Shown here piece after piece: positions 8,483 through 16,157 of a stretch of 64,000 nucleotides of DNA. Below the pieces are notes generated by a model. It did no database searches, was not told the DNA's origin, and was given only the letters and a program-made list of their open reading frames with translations. Made by a program: the position numbers and the translations under genes. Origin of the DNA: Aurantimonas sp. Leaf443 (GTDB lineage: Bacteria > Pseudomonadota > Alphaproteobacteria > Rhizobiales > Rhizobiaceae); the NCBI RefSeq assembly GCF_001425575.1, contig NZ_LMRD01000009.1, positions 62,001-126,000 of the forward strand. Reading direction: 5' to 3'. Each line of letters begins with the position of its first letter. The stretch's first letter is position 1.

Positions 8483-9856
8483 TCAGCCCTTCGACTTGAG
8501 GATGTCGGCGGCGCGCTGCCAGGCGGGCGTGCCCGGCTTCAGCTTGCCCTGCGCGCGCGCGGCGAAGATCTTGGCATCGCGCAAGGCGCCCGACTGCCAG
8601 TAGCCTTCGGCGGTCGCAAGCTCGGCGCGGCCGACATCGCCCGTGCGCTCATAGGCCATGGCGAGGAAACGGTAGGCCTGTCCGTTGGCGGGGTCTGCGC
8701 GCAGGCCGGCCTCGAGCGACTCGATCGCGCCGGCCAGATCCTTTTTCGTGCCGCCCACGACAAGCGCCTGTCCGACCTCCGCCTTGAGGATGCCGGAACC
8801 GGTCTTGTCGAGCTTCTGCGCCTTCAGATAGGCCGCCGCCGCCTGTTCGCCGCGGCCCGCCTCCATCAGGATCTCGCCGCGGATCTCGTGGAACCACGGA
8901 TTGGTCGGACGTTGCGCGATCAGCGCATCGATCTTCCTCAGCGCCGCTTCCGAAGAGCCTTCGAGATGCGTCGCGATCGCGTCGCCATAGAGCGCCGGCA
9001 GGCTGCGGGGGCTGCGCGCGAAGGTGCGGCGCACGGCGCTCGCGCCCTCGCCATAGGCGACGATCTTGGCCCGCGCGAAATCGTGGCGCTCGATCGCGTC
9101 GGCGGAATCCGTCACGCCGTAATAGGGGCTCTCGGCCGCCGCGGTCTGCAGCGAGGCGATGCGCTCGCGCGGGACGGGATGGGAGGAGAGATAGCTGCGG
9201 CCGCCGCCGCGCGAGAAGACGCTGTTGCGCTCGAGCGTCTCGAAGGTGCGGATGAGGCCGCGCCCGGAGAGCTTGGCCTTCTCCAGATAGGTGAGGGCGG
9301 CGCGGTCGGCGGTCGATTCCTCGCCGCGCTGGTAGCTCATCAGTCCGCGCTGGGCGACGGCGCCGCCGCCCATCATCATGCCCGACCCGGCGCCCGCCGC
9401 GCCGCGCGAGCCGGAGGCCGCGCCCGCGACCGCCACGCCCGCGCCCAGCACGCCCGTGATGAGCGCCAGCGTCTTGGCCTGCTCCATCTGCTCGCGCAGC
9501 CGCTGCTGATGGCCGCCCGCCAGATGGCCGATCTCGTGCGCGAGAATGCCGGTCACCTCGTTCGGCGTCGTCGTGTTCAGGATCGTGCCGGTGTTCATGA
9601 AGATGCGCCGCCCGGAGACGAAGGCGTTGAAGTCCGGCGAGTTGACGAGGACGATCTCGATGCCCGAGCGCGACAGGCCGGCGGCCTTGAGGATCGGGGC
9701 CGCGTAGGAGGCGACGAGCGCCTCGATCTCCGCATCGCGCACGATGGGCACGCCCGTCCGCTTGCGGGGCGCGGCCTGCGACGGCACGGCCATGGCCAGG
9801 GTCATGAGGGCGGCGACGAGGCGGAACCCGAGTGCCCGGCGCTTGCGTGACTTCAT
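8483..9856 (-). CDS. M48 family metalloprotease with TPR tail (BepA-like)
   Basis: A 457-residue secreted zinc protease resembling BepA/YfgC. Residues about 10-28 form a signal peptide ending in VPSQAA. The zinc-binding HEIGH motif lies at residues 107-111 in ILAHEIGHLAGGH, and the third ligand is in ESTADRAALTYL. The C-terminal half is a TPR-like superhelix with repeated Ala-rich helices (RTNPWFHEIRGEILMEAGRG-type units). In E. coli BepA works on outer-membrane proteins and LptD; that role is inferred here. A Gly/Ala/Met-rich segment (about residues 125-155) might be a loop or membrane-associating hydrophobic stretch. Start at ATG 9856 gives the best signal peptide. Divergent from the aminotransferase gene. 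Confidence 0.92.
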   Translation of the reverse strand: MKSRKRRALGFRLVAALMTLAMAVPSQAAPRKRTGVPIVRDAEIEALVASYAAPILKAAGLSRSGIEIVLVNSPDFNAFVSGRRIFMNTGTILNTTTPNEVTGILAHEIGHLAGGHQQRLREQMEQAKTLALITGVLGAGVAVAGAASGSRGAAGAGSGMMMGGGAVAQRGLMSYQRGEESTADRAALTYLEKAKLSGRGLIRTFETLERNSVFSRGGGRSYLSSHPVPRERIASLQTAAAESPYYGVTDSADAIERHDFARAKIVAYGEGASAVRRTFARSPRSLPALYGDAIATHLEGSSEAALRKIDALIAQRPTNPWFHEIRGEILMEAGRGEQAAAAYLKAQKLDKTGSGILKAEVGQALVVGGTKKDLAGAIESLEAGLRADPANGQAYRFLAMAYERTGDVGRAELATAEGYWQSGALRDAKIFAARAQGKLKPGTPAWQRAADILKSKG

Positions 9857-10066
9857 GAGGCTCCTCCCGTCCCGACGACCCTTCAGCGCGGTCCCATGGG
9901 CGCCCGCACGGCCGCGGCGCGGCGACGGGCCCTTGCGGCCCTGCCGCCCGAAGGGTTTACAAGGCGCCGGCGCGAAAACAAGCCGCGCGGGCGACGGCCT
10001 TGCCCGACCGTCCTCAATCCTCATTGCAATCGGGCGAAATCGAGGCCGGACAAGGATATCGCTGGC

Positions 10067-11236
10067 ATGACCGAGTTGCTTCTCGAACCGTCGCTGCGCT
10101 CGCGCATCGACCCGTTCCGCGCCATGGACGTGCTCGCCGAGGCCAACCGCATGGTCGCGCGGGGCCTGCCGGTCCTGTCGCTCGCGGTGGGCCAGCCCGC
10201 GGCGCCCGTGCCCGAGATCGCCCGGCAGGCGGCGCGCAGGATGCTCGACCACGGCCGCGTCGCCTATACGGACGCGCTCGGGCGGATGTCGCTGCGCACG
10301 CGCATCGCCCGCCACTATGCCGACCATTACGGGCAGGAGATCGACCCGGCGCGCGTGATGGTGACGACCGGCTCCTCCGCCGGCTTCAACCTCGCCTTCC
10401 TCGCGGCCTTCGATCCCGGCGACAGGATCGCCATCGCCTCGCCCGGCTATCCCGCCTATCGCAACATCCTGCGCGCGCTCGGGCTCGTGCCCGTCGAGAT
10501 TCCGGTGGACGCCGCGACCGCCTATATCTTCACGGCCGACCACCTGCGCGCCGCAAACGAGGCGGGGCGCGTCGCCGGCGTCCTCGTCGCCAGCCCCGCC
10601 AACCCGACCGGCACGCTGACGCCGCCGGACGAGTTGCGGCGCCTCGTCGCCTATGCCGACGCCAACGCCATCCGCTTCATCTCCGACGAGATCTATCACG
10701 GCCTCGTCTACGAGGGGCACGAGACGACGGCGCTCGCCTTCTCGGACCAGCCGATCGTGGTGAACTCGTTCTCCAAATATTACTGCATGACGGGATGGCG
10801 CATCGGCTGGCTGGTGATGCCGCCGAACCTCGTGCGCGCCGCCGAGCGCATCGGGCAGAGCCTCTACATCTCGGCCCCCGAACTCAGCCAGGTGGCGGCC
10901 GAAGCCGTCTTCGACGCGCGCGAGGAACTGGAACTTGTGCGGGCCGGCTACCGGGCGAACCGCGATCTCCTGGCGGAGCGCCTGCCGGCGCTGCGCTTCT
11001 CGCAGATCGCCCCGATCGACGGGGCCTTCTACGCCTATGCCGCCATTCCCGACGGTTTCGAGAGCTCGACGGTTTTCGCCCGGACGGTGCTGGAGCGATG
11101 CCATGTCGCGATCACGCCGGGCACGGATTTCGACCTGCAGCGCGGCGAGCGCTTCGTGCGGCTGTCCTATGCCTGCGACCACGAGACGCTGCGAGAGGCG
11201 CTCGATCGCATGGCGGCCTTCCTCGACGCCGGCTGA
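10067..11236 (+). CDS. PLP-dependent class I/II aminotransferase
   Basis: A 389-residue fold-type I aminotransferase. Visible features: LAVGQPAAPVPE at the N-terminal substrate region, TTGSSAGFNLAFLAAFDPGD, SPANPTGTLTPP (the conserved NPTG), ISDEIYHGLVYEG (the Asp that pairs with the PLP ring nitrogen), and SFSKYYCMTGWRIGW, which holds the Schiff-base lysine. The C-terminal Arg region RGERFVRLSYACDHETL fits carboxylate binding. Substrate is not clear; aspartate/aromatic-type aminotransferase of the AspC-I branch is the broad class. It stands alone between divergent M48 protease and convergent rne and ends at a bidirectional hairpin terminator. Confidence 0.93.
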   Translation: MTELLLEPSLRSRIDPFRAMDVLAEANRMVARGLPVLSLAVGQPAAPVPEIARQAARRMLDHGRVAYTDALGRMSLRTRIARHYADHYGQEIDPARVMVTTGSSAGFNLAFLAAFDPGDRIAIASPGYPAYRNILRALGLVPVEIPVDAATAYIFTADHLRAANEAGRVAGVLVASPANPTGTLTPPDELRRLVAYADANAIRFISDEIYHGLVYEGHETTALAFSDQPIVVNSFSKYYCMTGWRIGWLVMPPNLVRAAERIGQSLYISAPELSQVAAEAVFDAREELELVRAGYRANRDLLAERLPALRFSQIAPIDGAFYAYAAIPDGFESSTVFARTVLERCHVAITPGTDFDLQRGERFVRLSYACDHETLREALDRMAAFLDAG

Positions 11237-11259
11237 CATCAGCCCCGCACAGGTCGAAC

Positions 11260-11293
11260 GAAGAAGGGCGGACCGCAAGGCCCGCCCTTCTTC
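11260..11293. terminator. Bidirectional terminator between aminotransferase and rne
   Basis: A perfect 12-bp stem (GAAGAAGGGCGG pairing with CCGCCCTTCTTC) encloses a smaller stem closed by a GCAA tetraloop. It lies 24 nt after the aminotransferase stop and 30 nt after the convergent rne stop, so it can serve both strands. The T-rich tail is modest on either side (TTCTTCATTTC forward). Confidence 0.75.
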
Positions 11294-11322
11294 ATTTCAA
11301 TCGGCCCGAACCGGTCGCCGGC

Positions 11323-14106
11323 TCAGAGGAAGCCGCGGCGCGACCACCAGCCGGAGCGACGCGGCTTCTCGGCCGTCGCGTCCTCGCTGGAAGCCCCTGC
11401 GCCGCTGGAAGTGACGACCGGCTCCGTCAGAGCGGGCCGGGACTCGTCCTCGCGGTCGTCGTCGTTCGCCGCGGCGCTCTCAGGGTTATCCGCCGCTTCG
11501 GGCTCGGCCGGGATCTCGGCCGCGACGGGCGCGGGCGTCTCGTGGGCCTCTGGCGTCGGAGCCGCCTCGTACGCCCTCGTCGCCTCCGCCGGCTCGGCCT
11601 CGGTTTCCGGCGTCACGTCGACGGGAACCGCCTCCGGCAGGATGGCGTCGAGCGCTTCGGCGTCCATCGGGGTCTGCACCGCGTCGGACAGGGCATCGGA
11701 GGCGGCGACGTCCGAGCCTTCGCCCGCCTCGCCATTCTCCTCGCGGCCACGGCGACCGCCGCGACGCCCGCGCCGGCGGCGCTTGCCGCGGCCGCGACCG
11801 TCGTCCTCGCCGCCATCCGTCTCGCCGGGCTCGACACCTTCGGCCTCGACCTCGGCGTCGCTCTCGCCGTCGCTCTCGCCGGTTTCGTCGTCGCCCTCGT
11901 CGGCATCGTCGCTCTCGGACGCGTCGAGACCCGCCTCGTCGCCGACCTGGCCTTCATCGCCGCGACGACCGCGCCGACGCCGGCGCTTGCGACGCTTGCC
12001 GCCATCGGCGCGCGCCTCGACCTGCGTCTCCTCGGCCGTCTCGTCCTCCGCCTCGATCTCCTCGGCCTCGACGTCCATCACGGTCTCGTCGGCGAGATCC
12101 TCCGGCGTCGGCTCCGGGAAGGCGGTCTGTTCGAGAGCCAGAGCCTCCGGCGAGCGCTCGTGCTTGATCGCTTCCGGGCCCTGCTCGATTCGGATGCTCT
12201 GGTGGCCGGCGCTGTCGTCGGCCTCGATCACGATGCGCAGGTCGTGATGACGCTCGAGCTCGCCGATCGTCTTGCGCTTCTCGTTGAGGACGTAGAGCGC
12301 CGTCGCGGTCGGCACCTTCACGATCACGTCGTGCGTCGAATGCTTCTGCAGATGCTCCTCGATGGTGCGCAGGACATGCAGCGCGAGCGAGGAGGACGAG
12401 CGGATCATGCCGGCGCCCTCGCAGACCGGGCAGGTCTGCATGGTGGATTCGAGGACGCTGGCGCGGATGCGCTGGCGGCTCATCTCCATCAGGCCGAAAT
12501 GCGAGATCCGGCCGACCTGGATGCGGGCGCGGTCGTCCTTCAGGCAGTCCTTCAGGCGCTTCTCGACGGCGCGGTTGTTCCGCTTCTCCTCCATGTCGAT
12601 GTAGTCGATCACGATGAGGCCGGCGAGGTCGCGCAGGCGCAGCTGGCGCGCCACTTCCTCGGATGCTTCGAGATTCGTCTGGAGCGCCGTGTCCTCGATC
12701 GAATGCTCGCGGGTGGAGCGGCCCGAGTTCACGTCGATCGAGACGAGCGCCTCGGTCTGGTTGATGATGATGTAGCCGCCGGACTTCAGCGTCACGTGCG
12801 GATGCAGCATCTTGTCGAGCTGGGATTCGATGCCCTGGCGCGCGAAGATCGGCGTCGGGTCGCGATAGGGCTGCACGACCTTCGCCTGGCTCGGCATCAG
12901 CATGCGCATGAAGTCCTTGGCTTCACGGTAGCCGCTTTCGCCCGAGACGAGGATCTGGTCGATGTCCTTGTTGTAGAGGTCGCGGATCGAGCGCTTGATG
13001 AGGCTGCCCTCCTCGTAGACGAGGGCGGGCGCCGTCGAGGTGAGGGTGGTGCTGCGCACCGTCTCCCACAGGCGCATCAGGTATTCGTAGTCGCGCTTGA
13101 CCTCGGCCTTGGTGCGGTTGGCGCCGGCCGTGCGCAGGATGATGCCCATGCCGCGCGGCACTTCGAGTTCGCGCACCACGTCCTTCAGACGCTTGCGGTC
13201 CGCCACGTTGGTGATCTTGCGCGAGATGCCGCCGCCGCGCGCCGTGTTCGGCATCAGCACGGAATAGCGGCCGGCGAGCGACAGATAGGTGGTGAGCGCC
13301 GCGCCCTTGTTGCCGCGCTCTTCCTTCACGACCTGGACGAGCAGGATCTGGCGGCGCTTGATGACCTCCTGGATCTTGTACTGGCGGCGCTGGCGCTGCT
13401 GGCGGACCGGCACCTCCTCCATCGCGTCCTCGGAGCCGAGATCGTCGATCTCCTCGGGCTCCTCGCCGGACTCGTCGTCCGACGAATCCTCGGAGGAGGA
13501 CCGGCTGCGCTCGCGGCCGCGGCCGCGGCGACCGCCCGAGCGTCCACGGCCGCGACGGGTCTGCCCCTCTTCGCCGCCCTCGGAGGCGCTCGCCTCGCCG
13601 TCCTCGCCGTCGGTCTCGCCCGTCTCTTCGTCGTCGCGATCGTCCTCGTCGGAGGCCTGCGCGTCGACATGGGCCTCCTCGTCGCCCGAGGGCTCATCCG
13701 TCTCGTCGCCGGCCGTCTCGGAGACGCTGTCGCCATCCTCGCGGCGGGCCGGACGGGCGGGGCGCTGCTTGGCCTTGGCGCGGCTCTGGCGCTCCTCCTG
13801 CTCCTCGTCCTCCTGGGCCCGGGCGAGTTCCTCCTCGATCAGCGCCTGACGGTCGGCCTTCGGAATCTGGTAGTAGTCGGGATGGATTTCGCTGAAGGCG
13901 AGGAAACCGTGCCGGTTGCCGCCGTATTCGACGAAGGCGGCCTGCAGCGAAGGCTCGACCCGCGTGATCTTCGCGAGATAGATGTTGCCCTTGAGCTGCT
14001 TCTTGTGCTGCGATTCGAAATCGAATTCTTCGATCCTGTTGCCGCGAACGACAACTACGCGCGTCTCTTCCTGATGAGACGCATCGATGAGCATCTTGTT
14101 TGCCAT
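11323..14106 (-). CDS. rne: Ribonuclease E, alphaproteobacterial form with charged insertion
   Basis: RNase E is the essential endonuclease that starts mRNA decay and processes rRNA and tRNA; its tail organises the degradosome. The product from ATG 14106 is 927 residues. The S1 domain starts at about residue 38 (KGNIYLAKITRVEPSLQAAF) and is split by an acidic and Arg-rich low-complexity insertion at about residues 95-240. The DNase I-like catalytic region shows SIDVNSGRST and LIVIDYIDMEE, which carry the two metal-binding aspartates. The Zn-link is TCPVCEGAG. The C-terminal third alternates acidic stretches with [13 protein letters not shown]-type RNA-binding patches and ends in SGWWSRRGFL. 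Divergent from the amidase gene with a 590-nt gap. Confidence 0.96.
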   Translation of the reverse strand: MANKMLIDASHQEETRVVVVRGNRIEEFDFESQHKKQLKGNIYLAKITRVEPSLQAAFVEYGGNRHGFLAFSEIHPDYYQIPKADRQALIEEELARAQEDEEQEERQSRAKAKQRPARPARREDGDSVSETAGDETDEPSGDEEAHVDAQASDEDDRDDEETGETDGEDGEASASEGGEEGQTRRGRGRSGGRRGRGRERSRSSSEDSSDDESGEEPEEIDDLGSEDAMEEVPVRQQRQRRQYKIQEVIKRRQILLVQVVKEERGNKGAALTTYLSLAGRYSVLMPNTARGGGISRKITNVADRKRLKDVVRELEVPRGMGIILRTAGANRTKAEVKRDYEYLMRLWETVRSTTLTSTAPALVYEEGSLIKRSIRDLYNKDIDQILVSGESGYREAKDFMRMLMPSQAKVVQPYRDPTPIFARQGIESQLDKMLHPHVTLKSGGYIIINQTEALVSIDVNSGRSTREHSIEDTALQTNLEASEEVARQLRLRDLAGLIVIDYIDMEEKRNNRAVEKRLKDCLKDDRARIQVGRISHFGLMEMSRQRIRASVLESTMQTCPVCEGAGMIRSSSSLALHVLRTIEEHLQKHSTHDVIVKVPTATALYVLNEKRKTIGELERHHDLRIVIEADDSAGHQSIRIEQGPEAIKHERSPEALALEQTAFPEPTPEDLADETVMDVEAEEIEAEDETAEETQVEARADGGKRRKRRRRRGRRGDEGQVGDEAGLDASESDDADEGDDETGESDGESDAEVEAEGVEPGETDGGEDDGRGRGKRRRRGRRGGRRGREENGEAGEGSDVAASDALSDAVQTPMDAEALDAILPEAVPVDVTPETEAEPAEATRAYEAAPTPEAHETPAPVAAEIPAEPEAADNPESAAANDDDREDESRPALTEPVVTSSGAGASSEDATAEKPRRSGWWSRRGFL

Positions 14107-14696
14107 TGATGAACTCCGGGGCGGGTGGCCGCCGCCGAAGACCGGCTGTCGAGACAGACAGGGATACGGCAGCGGGCGGACCCGCATGGATCGCGACCGA
14201 AAGGCGCTCGTCCTCGCGACAGCGACGCCTGTCCAGACCTTGCGGTCGCTGGAGTGTCGGCATCGGTCTCGCGTGAAATTGGGAGCACTATCGCGACCTA
14301 GAACAATCGGGATGGTCGCTGAGGCAACCGATGGAACGTTGAGTGGGGCGGCGTCTTCGGAAAAGCTCGCACCCACCGCGGAGCCGGAGACGAGGCTCGC
14401 CGCCGGCCACAGATAATTTCACAAGGCCGCTCGACGCGGTCCGCATGTCGCCTGGATCCCTCGGGGCCGGTGGAAAGCCGTCTCGCGTGGCGCGGCGGCG
14501 ACCGGTATCCGGATCGGATGCGACTCGGAAGGAGCGTCGTCCTGAGCCTCAATTCTGCTTTTATGATGGGGAAGGCCAACAAACAAGCAGAAAGCCCCGG
14601 TGGTCGTCTTGACGGCGGCCGCGGGGAAGCCCCGCGCAAGGCGCGGGCGCTAGCGGGGAGGGCCGTCACCCCTCTTTGTCTCCCGCCGGAGAAGAG
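14107..14696. other. 590-nt divergent intergenic region between rne and amidase gene
   Basis: The longest non-coding stretch of the window. It should hold the promoters and leaders of rne (reverse) and the amidase gene (forward). Near the forward gene there is a small perfect hairpin, GCGGGG-AAG-CCCCGC (about 14630-14644), and a -10-like TATGAT at 14562-14567 without a convincing -35. Some short open frames cross the region but none has family motifs or a good ribosome-binding site. RNase E leaders in enterobacteria are long and autoregulatory; a similar role here is only a possibility. Confidence 0.5.
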
Positions 14697-15899
14697 ATGC
14701 GCAGCACCGTCCTGGCCCTCGGCCTCTCTGTCCTGGCCGTCCTCGCGCCGATCGGCGCCGGTGCCGCGGAGCCCGCCGAGGACCGCTCGGCGATCATCAC
14801 GGCCATCGACCAGGCCGCGCGGCCGAACGCCTTCGACGTCACCTTCACGCTGCGCGGCGACAGCCGGGCGAGCGTCCTGCGTCTCAGGAACCCGGACCGG
14901 GTGGCGATCGACTTCCCGTCCGCGCTGCCCGCCGCCGCGCTTTCGGCGATCTCGGCCAACCCGCTCGTCTCGGAGGTTCGTCACGGTCTCGTGGCCGCGG
15001 ACCGCTACCGCTTCATCTTCAAGCTCGCAAAGCCGGCTGACGCGGCCCTGACACGCGATACGGTCGAAGGGGGCGAGAAGATCACGCTGGCCTTCACGCC
15101 GGCCGCCCGGCCGACGGGCGGCGTATCCGCGGCGGCGGCGCCGAGAGAGACGATGGTGCCGACCTCGGCACCGGCGCCCCGCGAGCCGAAGGGGCGGGCG
15201 GTGGTCGTGATCGACCCCGGCCATGGCGGCATCGACAATGGCGCGGTCTCGAAATCGGGCACGCAGGAGAAGGCGATCAACCTCGCCTTCTCCCGGGAAC
15301 TCGCCGCAGCCCTCGAGAAGACCGGCACGGTCGAGGTGGTCCTGACGCGCCGGGACGACACGTTCATTCCGCTCGACGAGCGCTCGCAGATCGGCCGGCG
15401 CCGCAAGGCCGATCTCTTCGTGTCGATCCATGCCGATTCGATCCGGCACGGCGATCTGCGCGGCGCCACCGTCTACACGCTCTCGGACCGGGCGTCCGAC
15501 GATCTCGCGAGCCAGATCGCCGACAGCGAGAACGCCGCCGACCGCTTCGCGGGCCCGGAGGGGATGGAGGAGAAGCCCGAGGTCTTCGACATCCTCGTGG
15601 ATCTCACGCGCCGCGAGACGGTGAGTTTCTCGGAGCATTTCGCGACCTCGCTCGTGGAAGGGTTCGGCGCCCACGACGTGCGCCTCATCAAGAACCCGAA
15701 GCGCTCAGCGGGCTTCAAGGTCCTGAGGGCGCCGGACATGCCGTCCGTGCTAGTGGAGCTCGGCTACCTGTCCAATCCCGACGACGAGAAGCTCCTGACC
15801 GACCCGGTCTGGCGAAAGCGCACGGCGGAGGCGATCGCGCAGGCGACGACGCAGTTCCTCGCGCGCCACCAGAAGACGGTCGCCGAGACCGGCCGCTGA
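14697..15899 (+). CDS. N-acetylmuramoyl-L-alanine amidase (AMIN + Amidase_3)
   Basis: Periplasmic AmiC-type amidase of 400 residues that cleaves the bond between MurNAc and the stem peptide, usually for daughter-cell separation. A signal peptide covers about residues 1-22 (STVLALGLSVLAVLAPIGAG). The AMIN targeting domain lies at about 38-130 (LRLRNPDRVAIDFPSALP). Zinc ligands of Amidase_3 are recognisable in VVIDPGHGGIDNGA, GTQEKAINL and VSIHADS, and the catalytic Glu in VLVELGYLSNPDD. ATG 14697 is preceded by GGAGAAG; a TTG at 14676 is less likely. The PBP1a gene follows 258 nt later in the same direction. Confidence 0.96.
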   Translation: MRSTVLALGLSVLAVLAPIGAGAAEPAEDRSAIITAIDQAARPNAFDVTFTLRGDSRASVLRLRNPDRVAIDFPSALPAAALSAISANPLVSEVRHGLVAADRYRFIFKLAKPADAALTRDTVEGGEKITLAFTPAARPTGGVSAAAAPRETMVPTSAPAPREPKGRAVVVIDPGHGGIDNGAVSKSGTQEKAINLAFSRELAAALEKTGTVEVVLTRRDDTFIPLDERSQIGRRRKADLFVSIHADSIRHGDLRGATVYTLSDRASDDLASQIADSENAADRFAGPEGMEEKPEVFDILVDLTRRETVSFSEHFATSLVEGFGAHDVRLIKNPKRSAGFKVLRAPDMPSVLVELGYLSNPDDEKLLTDPVWRKRTAEAIAQATTQFLARHQKTVAETGR

Positions 15900-16157
15900 A
15901 CGATCCTTCCTCTCGCCGGCGGCGTCCGAAGGCATGGATTGCACGCGCGACTGTGGTAATCACACAACGGAGACGGACAAGGCGCGCGCGAAGGGCCCTC
16001 GCTTCATCGCCTCGCCGCAATTGCGGTTGAGGGAGCGACAGGGCGCACGCGCGTGACAAGGCCCGGGCACCGCTGGCCCGGTAGATGTGATACCCGCTCG
16101 GCGGCCGAGGTCGCCCGTGGCAGACCCGGCACCCGCAGGAACGCGGACGGAGTTTCG

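Noticed and set aside
10000-14109. A 1369-codon open frame on the forward strand across the aminotransferase and rne
   Set aside because: It runs antisense to rne and out of frame with the aminotransferase. Its Leu/Arg/Ala/Asp-rich composition comes from the high GC of third positions, and it has no family motif.
15900-16157. CCGGGC/GCCCGG inverted repeat and leader upstream of the PBP1a gene
   Set aside because: The 6-bp stem is too short to be meaningful at this GC content and no -35/-10 pair was convincing.
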